The notes beneath the pieces are model-generated. The model was not told where the DNA came from, searched no databases, and saw nothing but the letters and a program-made list of their open reading frames with translations. From Candidatus Treponema merdequi (GTDB taxonomy: Bacteria > Spirochaetota > Spirochaetia > Treponematales > Treponemataceae): a stretch of DNA of 64,000 nt. Below are positions 42,008-51,179 of this stretch, piece after piece; the stretch's first letter is position 1, and each line of letters opens with the position of its first letter. The translations under genes and the position numbers were made by a program. The DNA lies in assembly GCA_018064525.1 (NCBI GenBank), contig JAGHVB010000034.1, positions 1 to 64,000 on the forward strand, in the 5' to 3' direction.

Positions 42008-42057
42008 CCTCTGATTTATTGTAATTAAAGTTATTAAATTATATTACAAATCAGAGG
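42008..42057 (-). terminator. Terminator-like hairpin overlapping the ribosome site of the acyl-CoA synthetase gene
   Basis: On the reverse strand CCTCTGATTT pairs with AAATCAGAGG, extended inside by TGTAAT/ATTACA, and ATTTTTT follows. The 3' arm contains the GAGG used by the next gene, whose ATG comes directly after the T run. It lies 8 nt past the mtnN stop. Confidence 0.65.
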
Positions 42058-42065
42058 AAGTGTCA

Positions 42066-42764
42066 TTACAGATTTTTTACAATTTCTTCTACAAAGTCCG
42101 CACTGATTTTTGCAGCTTCATCTTCTGTAAATTTATAGACTGTTTCAATATTGTCATCTGCCATATCAGACATGCAGCGTACAATGATAAATGGAACTTT
42201 GTTGACTGCCGCTGTGTGAGCAACTGCACATCCTTCCATTTCTACGCAGGCCGGATTAAAAGTTTTCTTGATAAAATCTTTTCTTTCGCCGCCGCTTATA
42301 AACTGATCGCCCGATGCAATAAGACCTTTTACAATTTTATGTCCCTTTGCGCAGTCAGAAGTCTCAAAAGCTTTCATTGCAGATTCCACCATTTTTGAAT
42401 CAGCTTCAAAAGTCTCGCTCATTCCCGGAACCTGACCAATTTTATATCCAAACTGAGTTGTATCAAAATCGTGATAAACTGTCTTTTCAGAAACAACAAA
42501 ATCAAAAATTCCAAGTCCCGATGCCATAGCTCCTGCAATGCCAGAGTTAATGAGATGTGTAATTCCAAAATTAGAAATCAAATTCTGTGCACCAAGAGCT
42601 GCATTAACTTTTCCAACCCCGCACTGAACGATTACAACATCCTTACCGTTCAATTTTCCGCAGTAAAACTTAGTTCCACTTACTTCTTTAACCTCAGCGC
42701 CTTCAAGTTTTTCAAAAAGTGACTTAACCTCACGTTCCATTGCGCCTAAAATACCGATTTTCAT
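42066..42764 (-). CDS. mtnN: 5'-methylthioadenosine/S-adenosylhomocysteine nucleosidase
   Basis: 232 residues, normal length. MKIGILGAMEREVKSLFEKL at the start, VQCGVGKVNAALGAQ, SGDQFISGG, the substrate-binding CVEMEGCAVAHTA and the catalytic Asp in RCMSDMADD. It cleaves adenine from MTA and SAH, recycling by-products of methylation and polyamine synthesis and yielding the AI-2 precursor. GAGG precedes ATG by 9 nt. Confidence 0.95.
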   Translation of the reverse strand: MKIGILGAMEREVKSLFEKLEGAEVKEVSGTKFYCGKLNGKDVVIVQCGVGKVNAALGAQNLISNFGITHLINSGIAGAMASGLGIFDFVVSEKTVYHDFDTTQFGYKIGQVPGMSETFEADSKMVESAMKAFETSDCAKGHKIVKGLIASGDQFISGGERKDFIKKTFNPACVEMEGCAVAHTAAVNKVPFIIVRCMSDMADDNIETVYKFTEDEAAKISADFVEEIVKNL

Positions 42765-42836
42765 ATATTTAACCTCGTTTTTCGTCTGTTTTTTGTATTA
42801 TATTGCAGATTTTTATGTTGTAGAAGAGAATTTTAT

Positions 42837-42935
42837 ATGGAATTTTTCAAAAAGCCATCAATTTTGCAAGCTTTTCACAAGTTTTTACACCACAAAACCG
42901 TAACAAATGCGAAAAACCGCAAAGAAACGCAATAA
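42837..42935 (+). CDS. Possible 32-residue basic peptide
   Basis: An ORF MEFFKKPSILQAFHKFLHHK onward, ending KNRKETQ, lies in the 550-nt gap between mtnN and pepF. AGAAGAGA lies about 8 nt upstream. It is basic and partly amphipathic. No homology is recognisable and the region is AT-rich, so chance is quite possible. The longer reverse-strand ORF in the track over this stretch looks less like a gene. Confidence 0.2.
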   Translation: MEFFKKPSILQAFHKFLHHKTVTNAKNRKETQ

Positions 42936-43014
42936 ATATTAAAAAAAATCAAAAAAAGTTGCATTTTTTCATTAAAAGTACTTGAACATAAATGAAATAT
43001 AGTATAATCTACAA

Positions 43015-43081
43015 TCAAGCAGCAAGCAATTTGTTTTTCAAAAGGGCCGATTTCCTTCCTCCTATTTCGGCCCTTTTTTTT
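43015..43081 (+). ncRNA. Candidate small RNA with terminator loop rich in UCCUCC
   Basis: A TATAAT at 43003-43008 (TTGAAC 15 nt upstream, a short spacer) is followed by about 60 nt that end in a strong intrinsic terminator: AAAGGGCCGA/TCGGCCCTTT plus eight T. No + strand gene lies upstream for 5.4 kb that this terminator could serve, so it probably ends its own short transcript. The 16-nt loop carries TTCCTTCCTCC, complementary to Shine-Dalgarno sequences. Expression is unproven. Confidence 0.5.
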
Positions 43082-43314
43082 GTTTAAAACCCCGCTTTTT
43101 TCAAAACGCCTGGTAATACGGTTACATTTACACATGAAATTCATAAGTTCCGTCATACTTAAAAGAAAAATAGAACAATCTTTTTCATTTAAATAACTTC
43201 TGTTAAATTTATTATAACCAGACATGCAAATCTATATTTAATTCCACTTCTATTTTAACTACACCTCTTTCCTTTAAAATGTTATATTTAATTCATACTC
43301 AGGAGAAATCACAG

Positions 43315-45171
43315 ATGAAAAACAATATCCCGGACTGGAATCTTGATTCCATTTATCACGACATCAAATGTAAAGAATACAAATCAGCACTTAAAAAACT
43401 TGAAGGTGGAATTTCAAAACTCGCATCTCTCAATGCAAAATCAGAATCAGAAAAAGGAACATTCGATTTCTGCCAGTGGCTTTTTGATTACATCACTCTG
43501 GATGATACACTTACGCCGCTTGCAAACACACTTGCAGCATTTTCATATTCAATTTATTCAACTGATACAACAAATAAAGCTTACCTCGACAACTTAAACA
43601 CAGTTGAAAATTTAATCGACCTTTACGATGTTGAAGAAACAAAATTTTCACACACGCTTTCACAAAACGAAAAATCTCTCGATGACTTTTACAAACAACA
43701 TCCGGAATACAAAAAATATCAGTTTGCATTAAATGAAATCATCGAAGAAGACAAACATTCCCTCTCAAGCGCAGAAGAAAAAATCATTTCAAAACTTCAG
43801 CAGACAGGCGGAAAAGCATGGGACAGACTTCACGAACAACTGATTTCAAATCTCCGCGATGAAGAAACAAAAAAACTTTTTAATGAACTTCGAAACGACG
43901 CATACTCTGCAGATCCTTTGATTCGTCAGACTGCTTACAAAAAAGAAATTGCACTTTTAAAACAGAATGAAATTGCATTCGGTGCATGTTTAAATAACTT
44001 AAAAGGCGAAACAAATTCTTTGCTCGGACTTCGCGAGTGGAACAACGCAATTGACCGCGCTCTCTTCTCATCAAGAATGAAAAAAGAAACTCTCGATGCC
44101 TTGATCAGCGCAATCGAAGAAAGTCTTCCTGACTGGAGAAAATATCTCAGAGCAAAAGCCGAATACCTTAAAAAACACAACGCTACAAATTCCACTTCAT
44201 GCGGAAAAAACAAAGGAATCGCCTTCTATGACCTCTTCGCACCAATCAGCGACAATTCAGAAACTAATATCTCTTCAAAATCAGACGATTCAAATTCCAC
44301 TTCGCTCCTTTCAAAAACATGGACTTTTGACGAAGCACGCGATTACATCATCAAAGAATACAATTCATTCTCGCCAAAAATGGGAGACTTTGCTAAAAAC
44401 GCTTTCGATAAAAACTGGATTGATGCGCGCGTTCATCCGGGAAAAGTCGGCGGTGCATACTGCCAGGATTTTTATGTTCAGAAAGAATCGCGCGTTCTTT
44501 CAAACTTTACGGGAGCTTTCTCAGACATCATAACTCTCGCACACGAACTCGGACACGCATTCCACTTTAACTGCATCAAAAACAAAGATTTCAGAAACGG
44601 TGTCTATCCAATGACACTTGCAGAAACAGCAAGTACATTTGCAGAGACAATTGTAAAACAGGACATCATTAAAACATGTTCTGACGAAGATAAAATTAAA
44701 ATCATCGAACTTGATTTGCAGGATGCTTGTCAGGTTTTAGTCGACATTCTCTGCCGCTTTTATTTTGAACGCTCTGTATTTGAAGAACGCAAAAACGGTG
44801 AACTTACTGCAGAAGATTTCTGCCGACTCATGAAAGATGCTCAGGAAAAATCATACGGCAACGGATTGAATAATGAACGCCATGAATATATGTGGGCTGT
44901 TAAATCACACTATTACAGTGTTGATCTTGATTTCTACAACTTTCCGTATGCATTCGGACAGCTTTTCAGTGCAGGCCTTTATGAACGTTTCTTAAAAGAA
45001 GGAAGTTCTTTTGTTGATGTTTACTGTTCACTTTTAGCGGATACAGGTTCAATGACTTGTGAAGACCTTTGCAAAAAAGCAGGCTTTGACATTACAAAAA
45101 AAGAATTCTGGAAATCCGGAATCGAAATGTACAAAAAAGAAATCAAAGAATTCTGTAAGCTGGCAGAATAA
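43315..45171 (+). CDS. pepF: Oligoendopeptidase F-like M3 metallopeptidase
   Basis: 618 residues from the ATG at 43315, which has AGGAG 9 nt upstream; the track start is 12 codons early. The zinc motif HELGHAFHF lies at about residue 410, with the further Glu ligand in LAETASTFAET. The family hydrolyses peptides of about 7-17 residues in the cytoplasm. Between about 290 and 345 there are low-complexity Ser/Asn insertions (NATNSTSCGKN, SDDSNSTSLLS) that include the over-represented word AATTCCACTT twice. Confidence 0.93.
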   Translation: MKNNIPDWNLDSIYHDIKCKEYKSALKKLEGGISKLASLNAKSESEKGTFDFCQWLFDYITLDDTLTPLANTLAAFSYSIYSTDTTNKAYLDNLNTVENLIDLYDVEETKFSHTLSQNEKSLDDFYKQHPEYKKYQFALNEIIEEDKHSLSSAEEKIISKLQQTGGKAWDRLHEQLISNLRDEETKKLFNELRNDAYSADPLIRQTAYKKEIALLKQNEIAFGACLNNLKGETNSLLGLREWNNAIDRALFSSRMKKETLDALISAIEESLPDWRKYLRAKAEYLKKHNATNSTSCGKNKGIAFYDLFAPISDNSETNISSKSDDSNSTSLLSKTWTFDEARDYIIKEYNSFSPKMGDFAKNAFDKNWIDARVHPGKVGGAYCQDFYVQKESRVLSNFTGAFSDIITLAHELGHAFHFNCIKNKDFRNGVYPMTLAETASTFAETIVKQDIIKTCSDEDKIKIIELDLQDACQVLVDILCRFYFERSVFEERKNGELTAEDFCRLMKDAQEKSYGNGLNNERHEYMWAVKSHYYSVDLDFYNFPYAFGQLFSAGLYERFLKEGSSFVDVYCSLLADTGSMTCEDLCKKAGFDITKKEFWKSGIEMYKKEIKEFCKLAE

Positions 45172-45207
45172 AAAAATCCCCTTTTACTGGATAAAAGTAA
45201 AAGGGGA
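45171..45207 (-). terminator. Terminator of the GH5 gene
   Basis: On the reverse strand TCCCCTTTTACT pairs with AGTAAAAGGGGA around a 7-nt loop, followed by a long T run. It starts directly at the pepF stop on the other strand. Confidence 0.85.
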
Positions 45208-45234
45208 CATATCAAACAACCCGGAAACTCTTAA

Positions 45235-46470
45235 CTATTTTGCAGCATCAATTGCTGCCTGAATGATTTCTGGAAAAAACCATTTTAAATTCCGGCGGTC
45301 ATAAAAGCCATATCTTTCGCTTTTTTGAGTATTATCCGGAGACATATTATCCCAGACAATGCATGCCATTCCGTAATCTTTTGCAGTACTTACAAAATAT
45401 GAAAACCATTCTTCACGATCTTTATCATTATCTTTATTTGTAGCACCCATTTCTCCAATTACAACTGGAATTCCATTATCCTGAAATTTAATTTTAACTC
45501 CGTTCAAAATTGCAGTTAAATCATTTTTTACACTTTCATCAAACTTATCCCGACCTTCGCCCATCGCAAAATCATACGGAGTATACATGTGAACAGAAAG
45601 TATAAGTTTATTTTCAGAACTGTCCTGTGGAATTTTAAAAGCCTTATACATTGCAAGCTGCGGATTTGCTGCATAAGATGGAAACATTACAATCCGTTCA
45701 GAATTATTTCCGCCTGACGCACGGATAACATTAAGTATAAGCTGATTATATTCATTGATGACCTTTACCGCTTCTGTTCCAGAAGGATTACCTTCATTAA
45801 ACCACCATTCAGTTGGAAGTGCTGCAAGACGCGGTTCATTCATTGTTTCAAAAATAAGATGCTCGTCGTATCCGTCATTAAATGCAAGACATATTTGAAA
45901 CCAGATGTTACTTAAAAATAATTTTGATTCTTCGCTGCATTTTTTTGCCGGATAATATCCGTTTCCAAAATTACATGTATTTGCAATAAGATTATTATCA
46001 TGATGACAATTGATAATTACATACATGTCTTCTTCAATTGCCCAGTCAACGATTTCTTTTACACGGCGCATCCATTTAGGATCAATTGTGTACTGTCTGT
46101 TGATAATATGATTATGCCATGAAACCGGAATTCGGATTGTTTTAATTCCCTTTTGTTTTAAATCTTTAATCATTGCCTGTGTAGTCTTTGGCATTCCCCA
46201 GGCAGTTTCTGTTGAAAGACCACCATTTAAAAGTACAACTGTTGCATCCAGCGTGTTTCCAAGATTCCAGCCGAATCCCATGTCTTTTATAATTTCTTCT
46301 GCAGATTTTGAATTGATTTTTTTACTACCGGAATCAATTATCATTTCCGACTGTAAAGGATAAGGCTCCGTCTTAATTTTTGTTAAATCTTTTTCTGTAC
46401 ATCCCGTTTCAAAACTTAAAAGAACAGAAAAAATACAAATAAAATTAAAAATATAAAACTTTCTTTTCAA
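45235..46470 (-). CDS. GH5-family endoglucanase (cellulase) lipoprotein
   Basis: 411 residues. Signal peptide with lipobox ETGC at about residue 24. The GH5 barrel spans about 60-405: MGFGWNLGNTLDA, KTIRIPVSWHNHI, INCHHDN, the acid/base Glu in FETMNEPR and the nucleophile Glu in VVIGEMGATN, then CIVWDNM. The pattern fits GH5 subfamily 4-like endoglucanases acting on beta-1,4-glucans or xyloglucan. A lipid anchor on the cell surface suits plant polysaccharide use. kdgK is next upstream, but linked polysaccharide genes are few. Confidence 0.92.
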   Translation of the reverse strand: MKRKFYIFNFICIFSVLLSFETGCTEKDLTKIKTEPYPLQSEMIIDSGSKKINSKSAEEIIKDMGFGWNLGNTLDATVVLLNGGLSTETAWGMPKTTQAMIKDLKQKGIKTIRIPVSWHNHIINRQYTIDPKWMRRVKEIVDWAIEEDMYVIINCHHDNNLIANTCNFGNGYYPAKKCSEESKLFLSNIWFQICLAFNDGYDEHLIFETMNEPRLAALPTEWWFNEGNPSGTEAVKVINEYNQLILNVIRASGGNNSERIVMFPSYAANPQLAMYKAFKIPQDSSENKLILSVHMYTPYDFAMGEGRDKFDESVKNDLTAILNGVKIKFQDNGIPVVIGEMGATNKDNDKDREEWFSYFVSTAKDYGMACIVWDNMSPDNTQKSERYGFYDRRNLKWFFPEIIQAAIDAAK

Positions 46471-46520
46471 AACATTTCCTTATAATAATTTTCAAATTGA
46501 ATTTATTAAATATAAAATTT

Positions 46521-47564
46521 CTATCTTATAACTCGTCCTGTTCCATCTGAGTGAACAAGATTTAAGACTTCTTTTTCTGATACGCAGTTAAAGTCGCCTT
46601 CAATCGAATGTTTCAAACAGCTTGCGGCACTCGCAAATTCCACTACCTGCTCTAAAGTCTTAAACTCAGGATTGTTTTCTTTCTGTCTGATTAATGCTGC
46701 AATAAGGCCGGCTGCAAATGCATCTCCCGAACCGACACGCTCAACAATATGAATCGAATACACGCGGGAAAATACAGCGTCTTTTCCGTCATACAAAAGT
46801 GCTGACCAGTTATTGTTGTCTGCATTTATTGACTGGCGCAAAGTGATTGCAACTTTTTTAAAACCGTATTTTTTAGAAAGAGTTTCTGCGGTTTTTACAA
46901 AAGCATCGCGGTCGATGATTCCGGAATCGACATTTGTTTTCTGTGTTTTAATTCCAAAAACATTTAATGCATCTTCTTCATTTGCAATACAGACATCAAC
47001 ATACTTTGCAATTTCTGTCATCGTTTTTTTTGCCTGTGCTTTTGTCCAGAGCTTTGACCTGTAATTTAAATCACATGAAACAGTAAGTCCCATTTTTTTT
47101 GCAAGAGCACACGCTTTGAGGGTGAGATCAGCAGTTTTTTTTGAGAGCGCTGGTGTTACACCTGTTATGTGGAACCATTCAGCACCAGAAAATATTTTTT
47201 TAAAATCGTAATCAGTATCTGAACTTTCTGCAAATGCAGAATTTTTTCTGTCGTAAATACAGAGACTTCCGCGCTGCGAAGCTCCTTTTTCCAGAAAATA
47301 AATTCCAAGCCTGTCACCACCACGGGCAACAAAATCTGTATTTACACCAAACCGTCTTATGCTGTTAAGTGCCGACTGACCGATTTCATTTTCCGGTAAA
47401 CGAGTTACATAATTGGAATCAAATCCAAACTGCGCAAGACTTACAGCAACATTCGCTTCTGCTCCGCCAAACTCAGCATTAAAATTATTTACCTGAACAA
47501 AACGATGATGTCCTTCAGGCATCAGGCGTAACATTAATTCACCAAAAGTAACAACTTTCTTCAT
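46521..47564 (-). CDS. kdgK: 2-keto-3-deoxygluconate kinase-like PfkB sugar kinase
   Basis: 347 residues from ATG 47564 (AAAGGAG 8 nt upstream; the track's start is a TTG one codon earlier). PfkB features: FGGAEANVAVSLAQFG near the N-terminus, SCDLNYRSKLW, IANEEDALNVFG and the catalytic loop RVGSGDAFAAGLIAALI. The N-terminal GELMLRLMPEGHHRFVQ is typical of KDG kinases. It phosphorylates 2-keto-3-deoxygluconate from uronic acid or pectin breakdown; the exact sugar is inferred from similarity. Confidence 0.8.
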   Translation of the reverse strand: MKKVVTFGELMLRLMPEGHHRFVQVNNFNAEFGGAEANVAVSLAQFGFDSNYVTRLPENEIGQSALNSIRRFGVNTDFVARGGDRLGIYFLEKGASQRGSLCIYDRKNSAFAESSDTDYDFKKIFSGAEWFHITGVTPALSKKTADLTLKACALAKKMGLTVSCDLNYRSKLWTKAQAKKTMTEIAKYVDVCIANEEDALNVFGIKTQKTNVDSGIIDRDAFVKTAETLSKKYGFKKVAITLRQSINADNNNWSALLYDGKDAVFSRVYSIHIVERVGSGDAFAAGLIAALIRQKENNPEFKTLEQVVEFASAASCLKHSIEGDFNCVSEKEVLNLVHSDGTGRVIR

Positions 47565-47618
47565 CAATCAGTCTCCTTTATCAGGTAAATGTCCCGGTCA
47601 AATTTTTATATGCTGAAT

Positions 47619-48419
47619 TTATTCTGCAAGGAACAAAGTGGCATTTGAATTTCCATTTTCAAGATTAACAAGAACATTTTCTTTTGAACCGTTTGCAAGA
47701 AGCATTGGAATTCCATAAACCGTAGTTTTTTCTGCGGCCTGTATTTTTGTTTCAATTCCACCTGTTCCAAAAGAATTTGTATCTCCAATCGTAATTGACT
47801 TTCGTAAATCTGGAATCGATTTTACTGTTTCAATTAATTTTGCGTCTTTATTTGTTTTCGGATTATCAGAATAGATTCCATCGATGTCACTGAACAGAAT
47901 CAAAAGGTCTGCGCTCCACAAAATTGCAGTAAGCGCACTCAGGTTATCGTTATCACCGATTTTAATTTCATCAAATGAAACAGAGTCATTTTCATTGATG
48001 ATTGGAACAACACCTTCATCAACTAAAGTAAACAATGTATTTCTGATGTTCAATGAACGGTGTTCATTTTCAAAATCATCTTTTGTCAAAAGGAGCTGTC
48101 CGATATGAATTCCCTGTGTCTGAAAAGCTTTTCTCCACTGATGCATAAGTTCGACCTGTCCGATTGAACAGAGTGCCTGTCTGTAATGAACATCTTTTTT
48201 GCGGGCCCATTCCTTTGTTGTCGAAACGCCTGCAACCTGCGCACCAGATGACACCAGAACAATCTGCTTTCCTTCTTTGATAAGTTTTGCACACTGTTCT
48301 GCAAAACTTGCCATAAACTCGGTATTCTGAGTTCCATCTGCCTTAGCCAGTGTATTTGAACCAATTTTAATTACAATTTTACGGGATTCTTTTAACGCTT
48401 TTGAAATATTTTCATTCAT
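47619..48419 (-). CDS. proB: Glutamate 5-kinase, short form
   Basis: 266 residues from the ATG at 48419; the track start is 22 codons early. Amino-acid-kinase fold: KIVIKIGSNTLAKAD, VLVSSGAQVAGV, INENDSVSFDEIKIGDNDNL and GTGGIETKIQAAEKT. The C-terminal PUA domain of E. coli ProB is absent. It makes glutamyl-5-phosphate for proline. TATTAT ends 6 nt before ATG with no ribosome site, so leaderless translation is likely. proA is 0.8 kb away on the same strand, with an opposite-strand gene between. Confidence 0.93.
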   Translation of the reverse strand: MNENISKALKESRKIVIKIGSNTLAKADGTQNTEFMASFAEQCAKLIKEGKQIVLVSSGAQVAGVSTTKEWARKKDVHYRQALCSIGQVELMHQWRKAFQTQGIHIGQLLLTKDDFENEHRSLNIRNTLFTLVDEGVVPIINENDSVSFDEIKIGDNDNLSALTAILWSADLLILFSDIDGIYSDNPKTNKDAKLIETVKSIPDLRKSITIGDTNSFGTGGIETKIQAAEKTTVYGIPMLLANGSKENVLVNLENGNSNATLFLAE

Positions 48420-48553
48420 AATTTTATAATACACACTATAAAAGTTTTTGTCATTATCTCTTCTTAAATTCTTAAGATTCATCACATTTCTAGCAAGTTT
48501 TATGATTTTTTTGTATACTTAAATAAAATGAATGTCAAAAGCAGGAATCTATA

Positions 48554-49135
48554 ATGACAGAACTTTTACAATTATTAAAAATCAATAACCTTAACGATCT
48601 GGCCGACTCTTCAACAAAAAAACCTGTTCAATCTTACGATATCCTTGCTTCAAAACTGCCTCACCTTTCCGGCGTCATTAATAAGAATTTATTTGCAGCT
48701 TTTGATAAAAATGACTATTCAGTTTCTGAACTGTCTCTTAATTTTTTTACACAAAAGCCTGTTAAAGAAACTGATGAAAAAATTACGATCACCGTTTCAG
48801 ATAAAGAAAAAGACAGCAGGTCTGTTGTTTTTACTTTTGACTGCAGTTCAATGAAACTTACTTTTGATTCTTCAAATTCTTTTTCAGATGGAACTTCTCA
48901 AACCGAAAACTTTTCAAACCAAAAAAAATCAATTTCTGTTACAGAAAATACTTTAAAACCTGTTTCGCTGAGATTTATTTTTGACAATGATTCTTTTATC
49001 GTCTTTATAAACAACGGTGAATCAACTTTTTCAGATTCGTACAGACTGCAAAAAAAAGCCCGTAGAATTAAAATCAATACGACTATAACCCGCGGACTTC
49101 AATTCAAAATCATAAATCTTTCAAAAGCATTCTGA
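48554..49135 (+). CDS. Conserved-looking hypothetical protein between proB and proA
   Basis: 193 residues, soluble, no signal peptide or membrane segment. The N-terminal ~60 residues are helical (MTELLQLLKINNLNDLADSS) and the rest is beta-rich and Ser/Lys-rich (KITITVSDKEKDSRSVVFTF). I recognise no domain. It has a TATACT -10 about 40 nt upstream and AGGAAT before ATG, so it looks like a real single gene. It runs against the proB and proA genes on either side. Confidence 0.65.
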   Translation: MTELLQLLKINNLNDLADSSTKKPVQSYDILASKLPHLSGVINKNLFAAFDKNDYSVSELSLNFFTQKPVKETDEKITITVSDKEKDSRSVVFTFDCSSMKLTFDSSNSFSDGTSQTENFSNQKKSISVTENTLKPVSLRFIFDNDSFIVFINNGESTFSDSYRLQKKARRIKINTTITRGLQFKIINLSKAF

Positions 49136-49171
49136 TTTCAAATATTAATTTTATTGATGTTTTCCTTTCTG

Positions 49172-50437
49172 TTATCTTATCTGACCTTCGCCTTCGATAA
49201 GATATTTTGTCGTTGTCAAAACTTTGATTCCCATTGGACCACGGACATGAAGTTTCTGTGTGCTGATTCCAAGTTCTGCACCAAAACCAAATTCGCCGCC
49301 GTCTGTAAATCTTGTTGAAGCATTTACATATACACAACTTGCATCAATTGTATCCTGAAAAAGTTTTACATTTTCACGACTGTTTGTAATTATGCTTTCT
49401 GAATGTTTTGTGTTATGACTGTTGATATATCTGATTGCTTCGTTAACATCAGAAACAGTTTTTACAGCACATTCATAATCAAGATATTCATTTCCAAAAT
49501 CTTCATCTGTTGCCTTTACGACAAATCCTTCGGCAGACTTAATTCCACTTAAAACAGCAAATGACTTTTCATCTGCATGCATCTTAACACGGCCTGCAAA
49601 TTTATCAGAAAGCATCGGTAAAAATTTCTCTACACATTTTTCATTAACGACAATACATTCAAGCGCATTGCAGACACTCGGTCTCTGAATTTTTCCATTC
49701 TCAGCAATCTTAACTGCCATCTCTAAATCAGCACTCTCATCAACATACAGATGACATACACCGCTTCCAGTTTCGATAACAGGAACTTTGGAATTACGAA
49801 CGACATTTTCAATTAATTTTTTTCCACCACGCGGCAAAAGAACATCAATTTTTCCGACTGCGTTCATAATTTCATCAACATCGCTGTGATCATGTTCCTT
49901 AACTTGTACGAGTTCAAGTGAATCAGGATCGCCGCCACATTCTTTGAGAGCATCTTTTATTACTTCTACGATTTTCTGATTTGAAATATACGAATTTGAA
50001 GAGCCGCGGAGCAAAACTGAATTTCCGCTTTTGTAAGCAAGACTGAAAACGTCAAATGTTACATTCGGGCGGTTTTCATAAATGATTGCAACAACTCCAA
50101 GTGGAACTCTTACAGAACGGATTGACATTCCATTCGGGTGTTTCCAGCCGGCAACCTGCTCACCAACTGGATCTGTCTGAGAAATAACAAGACGCATGCT
50201 TTCGATTATTCCATCGATACGCTTATCATTAAGCATAAGACGGTCAATTACCGATTCAGAAATTCCTGCTTTGCGCGCATTTGCAACATCAATTTCGTTT
50301 GCACTGATGATTTCTTTTCTACGTACATCGATTACATCTGCAACATGATTCAGGACCTTATTTTTTTCTGCGGCATTCATAACAGCAAGTTTTATACTTG
50401 AAGCACGAAGCGATTCAAATTGTTTCTCAAGACTCAT
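49172..50437 (-). CDS. proA: Gamma-glutamyl phosphate reductase
   Basis: 421 residues from ATG 50437, chosen because GGAG lies 7 nt upstream (the track's start overlaps this site). Aldehyde dehydrogenase fold; conserved blocks: RVPLGVVAIIYENRPNVT, LLRGSSNSYISN, VLLPRGGKKLIENV, RPSVCNALECIVV with the catalytic Cys, and NASTRFTDGGEFGFGAELGI. It reduces glutamyl-phosphate to the semialdehyde for proline. The upstream gene's terminator sits against its ribosome site. Confidence 0.95.
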   Translation of the reverse strand: MSLEKQFESLRASSIKLAVMNAAEKNKVLNHVADVIDVRRKEIISANEIDVANARKAGISESVIDRLMLNDKRIDGIIESMRLVISQTDPVGEQVAGWKHPNGMSIRSVRVPLGVVAIIYENRPNVTFDVFSLAYKSGNSVLLRGSSNSYISNQKIVEVIKDALKECGGDPDSLELVQVKEHDHSDVDEIMNAVGKIDVLLPRGGKKLIENVVRNSKVPVIETGSGVCHLYVDESADLEMAVKIAENGKIQRPSVCNALECIVVNEKCVEKFLPMLSDKFAGRVKMHADEKSFAVLSGIKSAEGFVVKATDEDFGNEYLDYECAVKTVSDVNEAIRYINSHNTKHSESIITNSRENVKLFQDTIDASCVYVNASTRFTDGGEFGFGAELGISTQKLHVRGPMGIKVLTTTKYLIEGEGQIR

Positions 50438-50449
50438 AGATTTCTCCAT

Positions 50450-50478
50450 AAAAAAAGCCGGAACTGAACGCTCCGGCT
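50450..50478 (-). terminator. Terminator immediately before the proA ribosome site
   Basis: On the reverse strand AGCCGGA pairs with TCCGGCT around a 9-nt loop, and seven T follow, directly leading into ATGGAG of the proA leader. It can end the 50495-51037 transcript. It also leaves no space for a proA promoter downstream of it. Confidence 0.85.
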
Positions 50479-50494
50479 GTATTCTACACTTTAA

Positions 50495-51037
50495 TTAATA
50501 ATTTGCAAGGAAGTACATTCCAAGCAGCATTACAACACGGCACTTATCATTTTCCCATTCTGATGTTTTGGGTAAATTCTGAATATAAAACCAGAAAATT
50601 CCAAATTCTGGATCAATGCGAAGTGCATATTCAAGAAAGTCATCAGACTTAGTCTGAGTTCCAAACATAAGATAAACGACATCGCCGATTATCTGAAGAA
50701 GTTCAGCATAGGCATTTGTCCACTTTGATTTAGAAACAGCCTTACAGAATTCTGCAAGTTTGTATAAAACCTGTTCCTTTAAATCTGCATCTTCCTGTTC
50801 AACCCATGTTTTCTGGATTAAAAGAGATAAGTTTTTTTGAAAGCTTGAAATAAGTTTTTCTTCAAAATCTGAAGTTTCTTTTTCAAATAAAGCAGTTGAA
50901 GATCCGAAAACTTTTGCAATTGTATCAGCCGATTTTAAAATCTGCTTTGAATTACCTGCGTCAAGCAAATTAGTAATTGCAGAGTTTATTTCATTTCCAA
51001 CATACTGTTTAATTATTTTAGATGATTCATTCCCCAT
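50495..51037 (-). CDS. Helical hypothetical protein
   Basis: 180 residues from the ATG at 51037 (MGNESSKIIKQYVGNEINSA); the track's upstream 16 codons cover the promoter. Almost entirely alpha-helical and soluble, ending with LRIDPEFGIFWFYIQNLP and CRVVMLLGMYFLANY. I recognise no family. TATTAT ends 7 nt before ATG and no ribosome site is present, which again points to a leaderless mRNA. Confidence 0.65.
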   Translation of the reverse strand: MGNESSKIIKQYVGNEINSAITNLLDAGNSKQILKSADTIAKVFGSSTALFEKETSDFEEKLISSFQKNLSLLIQKTWVEQEDADLKEQVLYKLAEFCKAVSKSKWTNAYAELLQIIGDVVYLMFGTQTKSDDFLEYALRIDPEFGIFWFYIQNLPKTSEWENDKCRVVMLLGMYFLANY

Positions 51038-51120
51038 ACTTTGTATAATAATTTTTAAAAAGACTTTATTCAAGTGGTACATCACTGCAAATGAAAATTA
51101 CGATATAAGGAAAGCTGAAT

Positions 51121-51151
51121 AAAAAAAGGCCGGCTAAATTAATAGCCAGCC
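51121..51151 (-). terminator. Terminator of the purine permease gene
   Basis: On the reverse strand GGCTGGCTA pairs with TAGCCGGCC (one mismatch) around a 6-nt loop, followed by seven T, 29 nt after the stop codon. Confidence 0.85.
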
Positions 51152-51179
51152 CATTTCGTAAAAAATACCTATGTGTTAA

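Noticed and set aside
42875-43225. 116-residue reverse ORF between mtnN and pepF
   Set aside because: No ribosome site, odd composition, and it runs across the sRNA candidate and its terminator; no domain recognisable.
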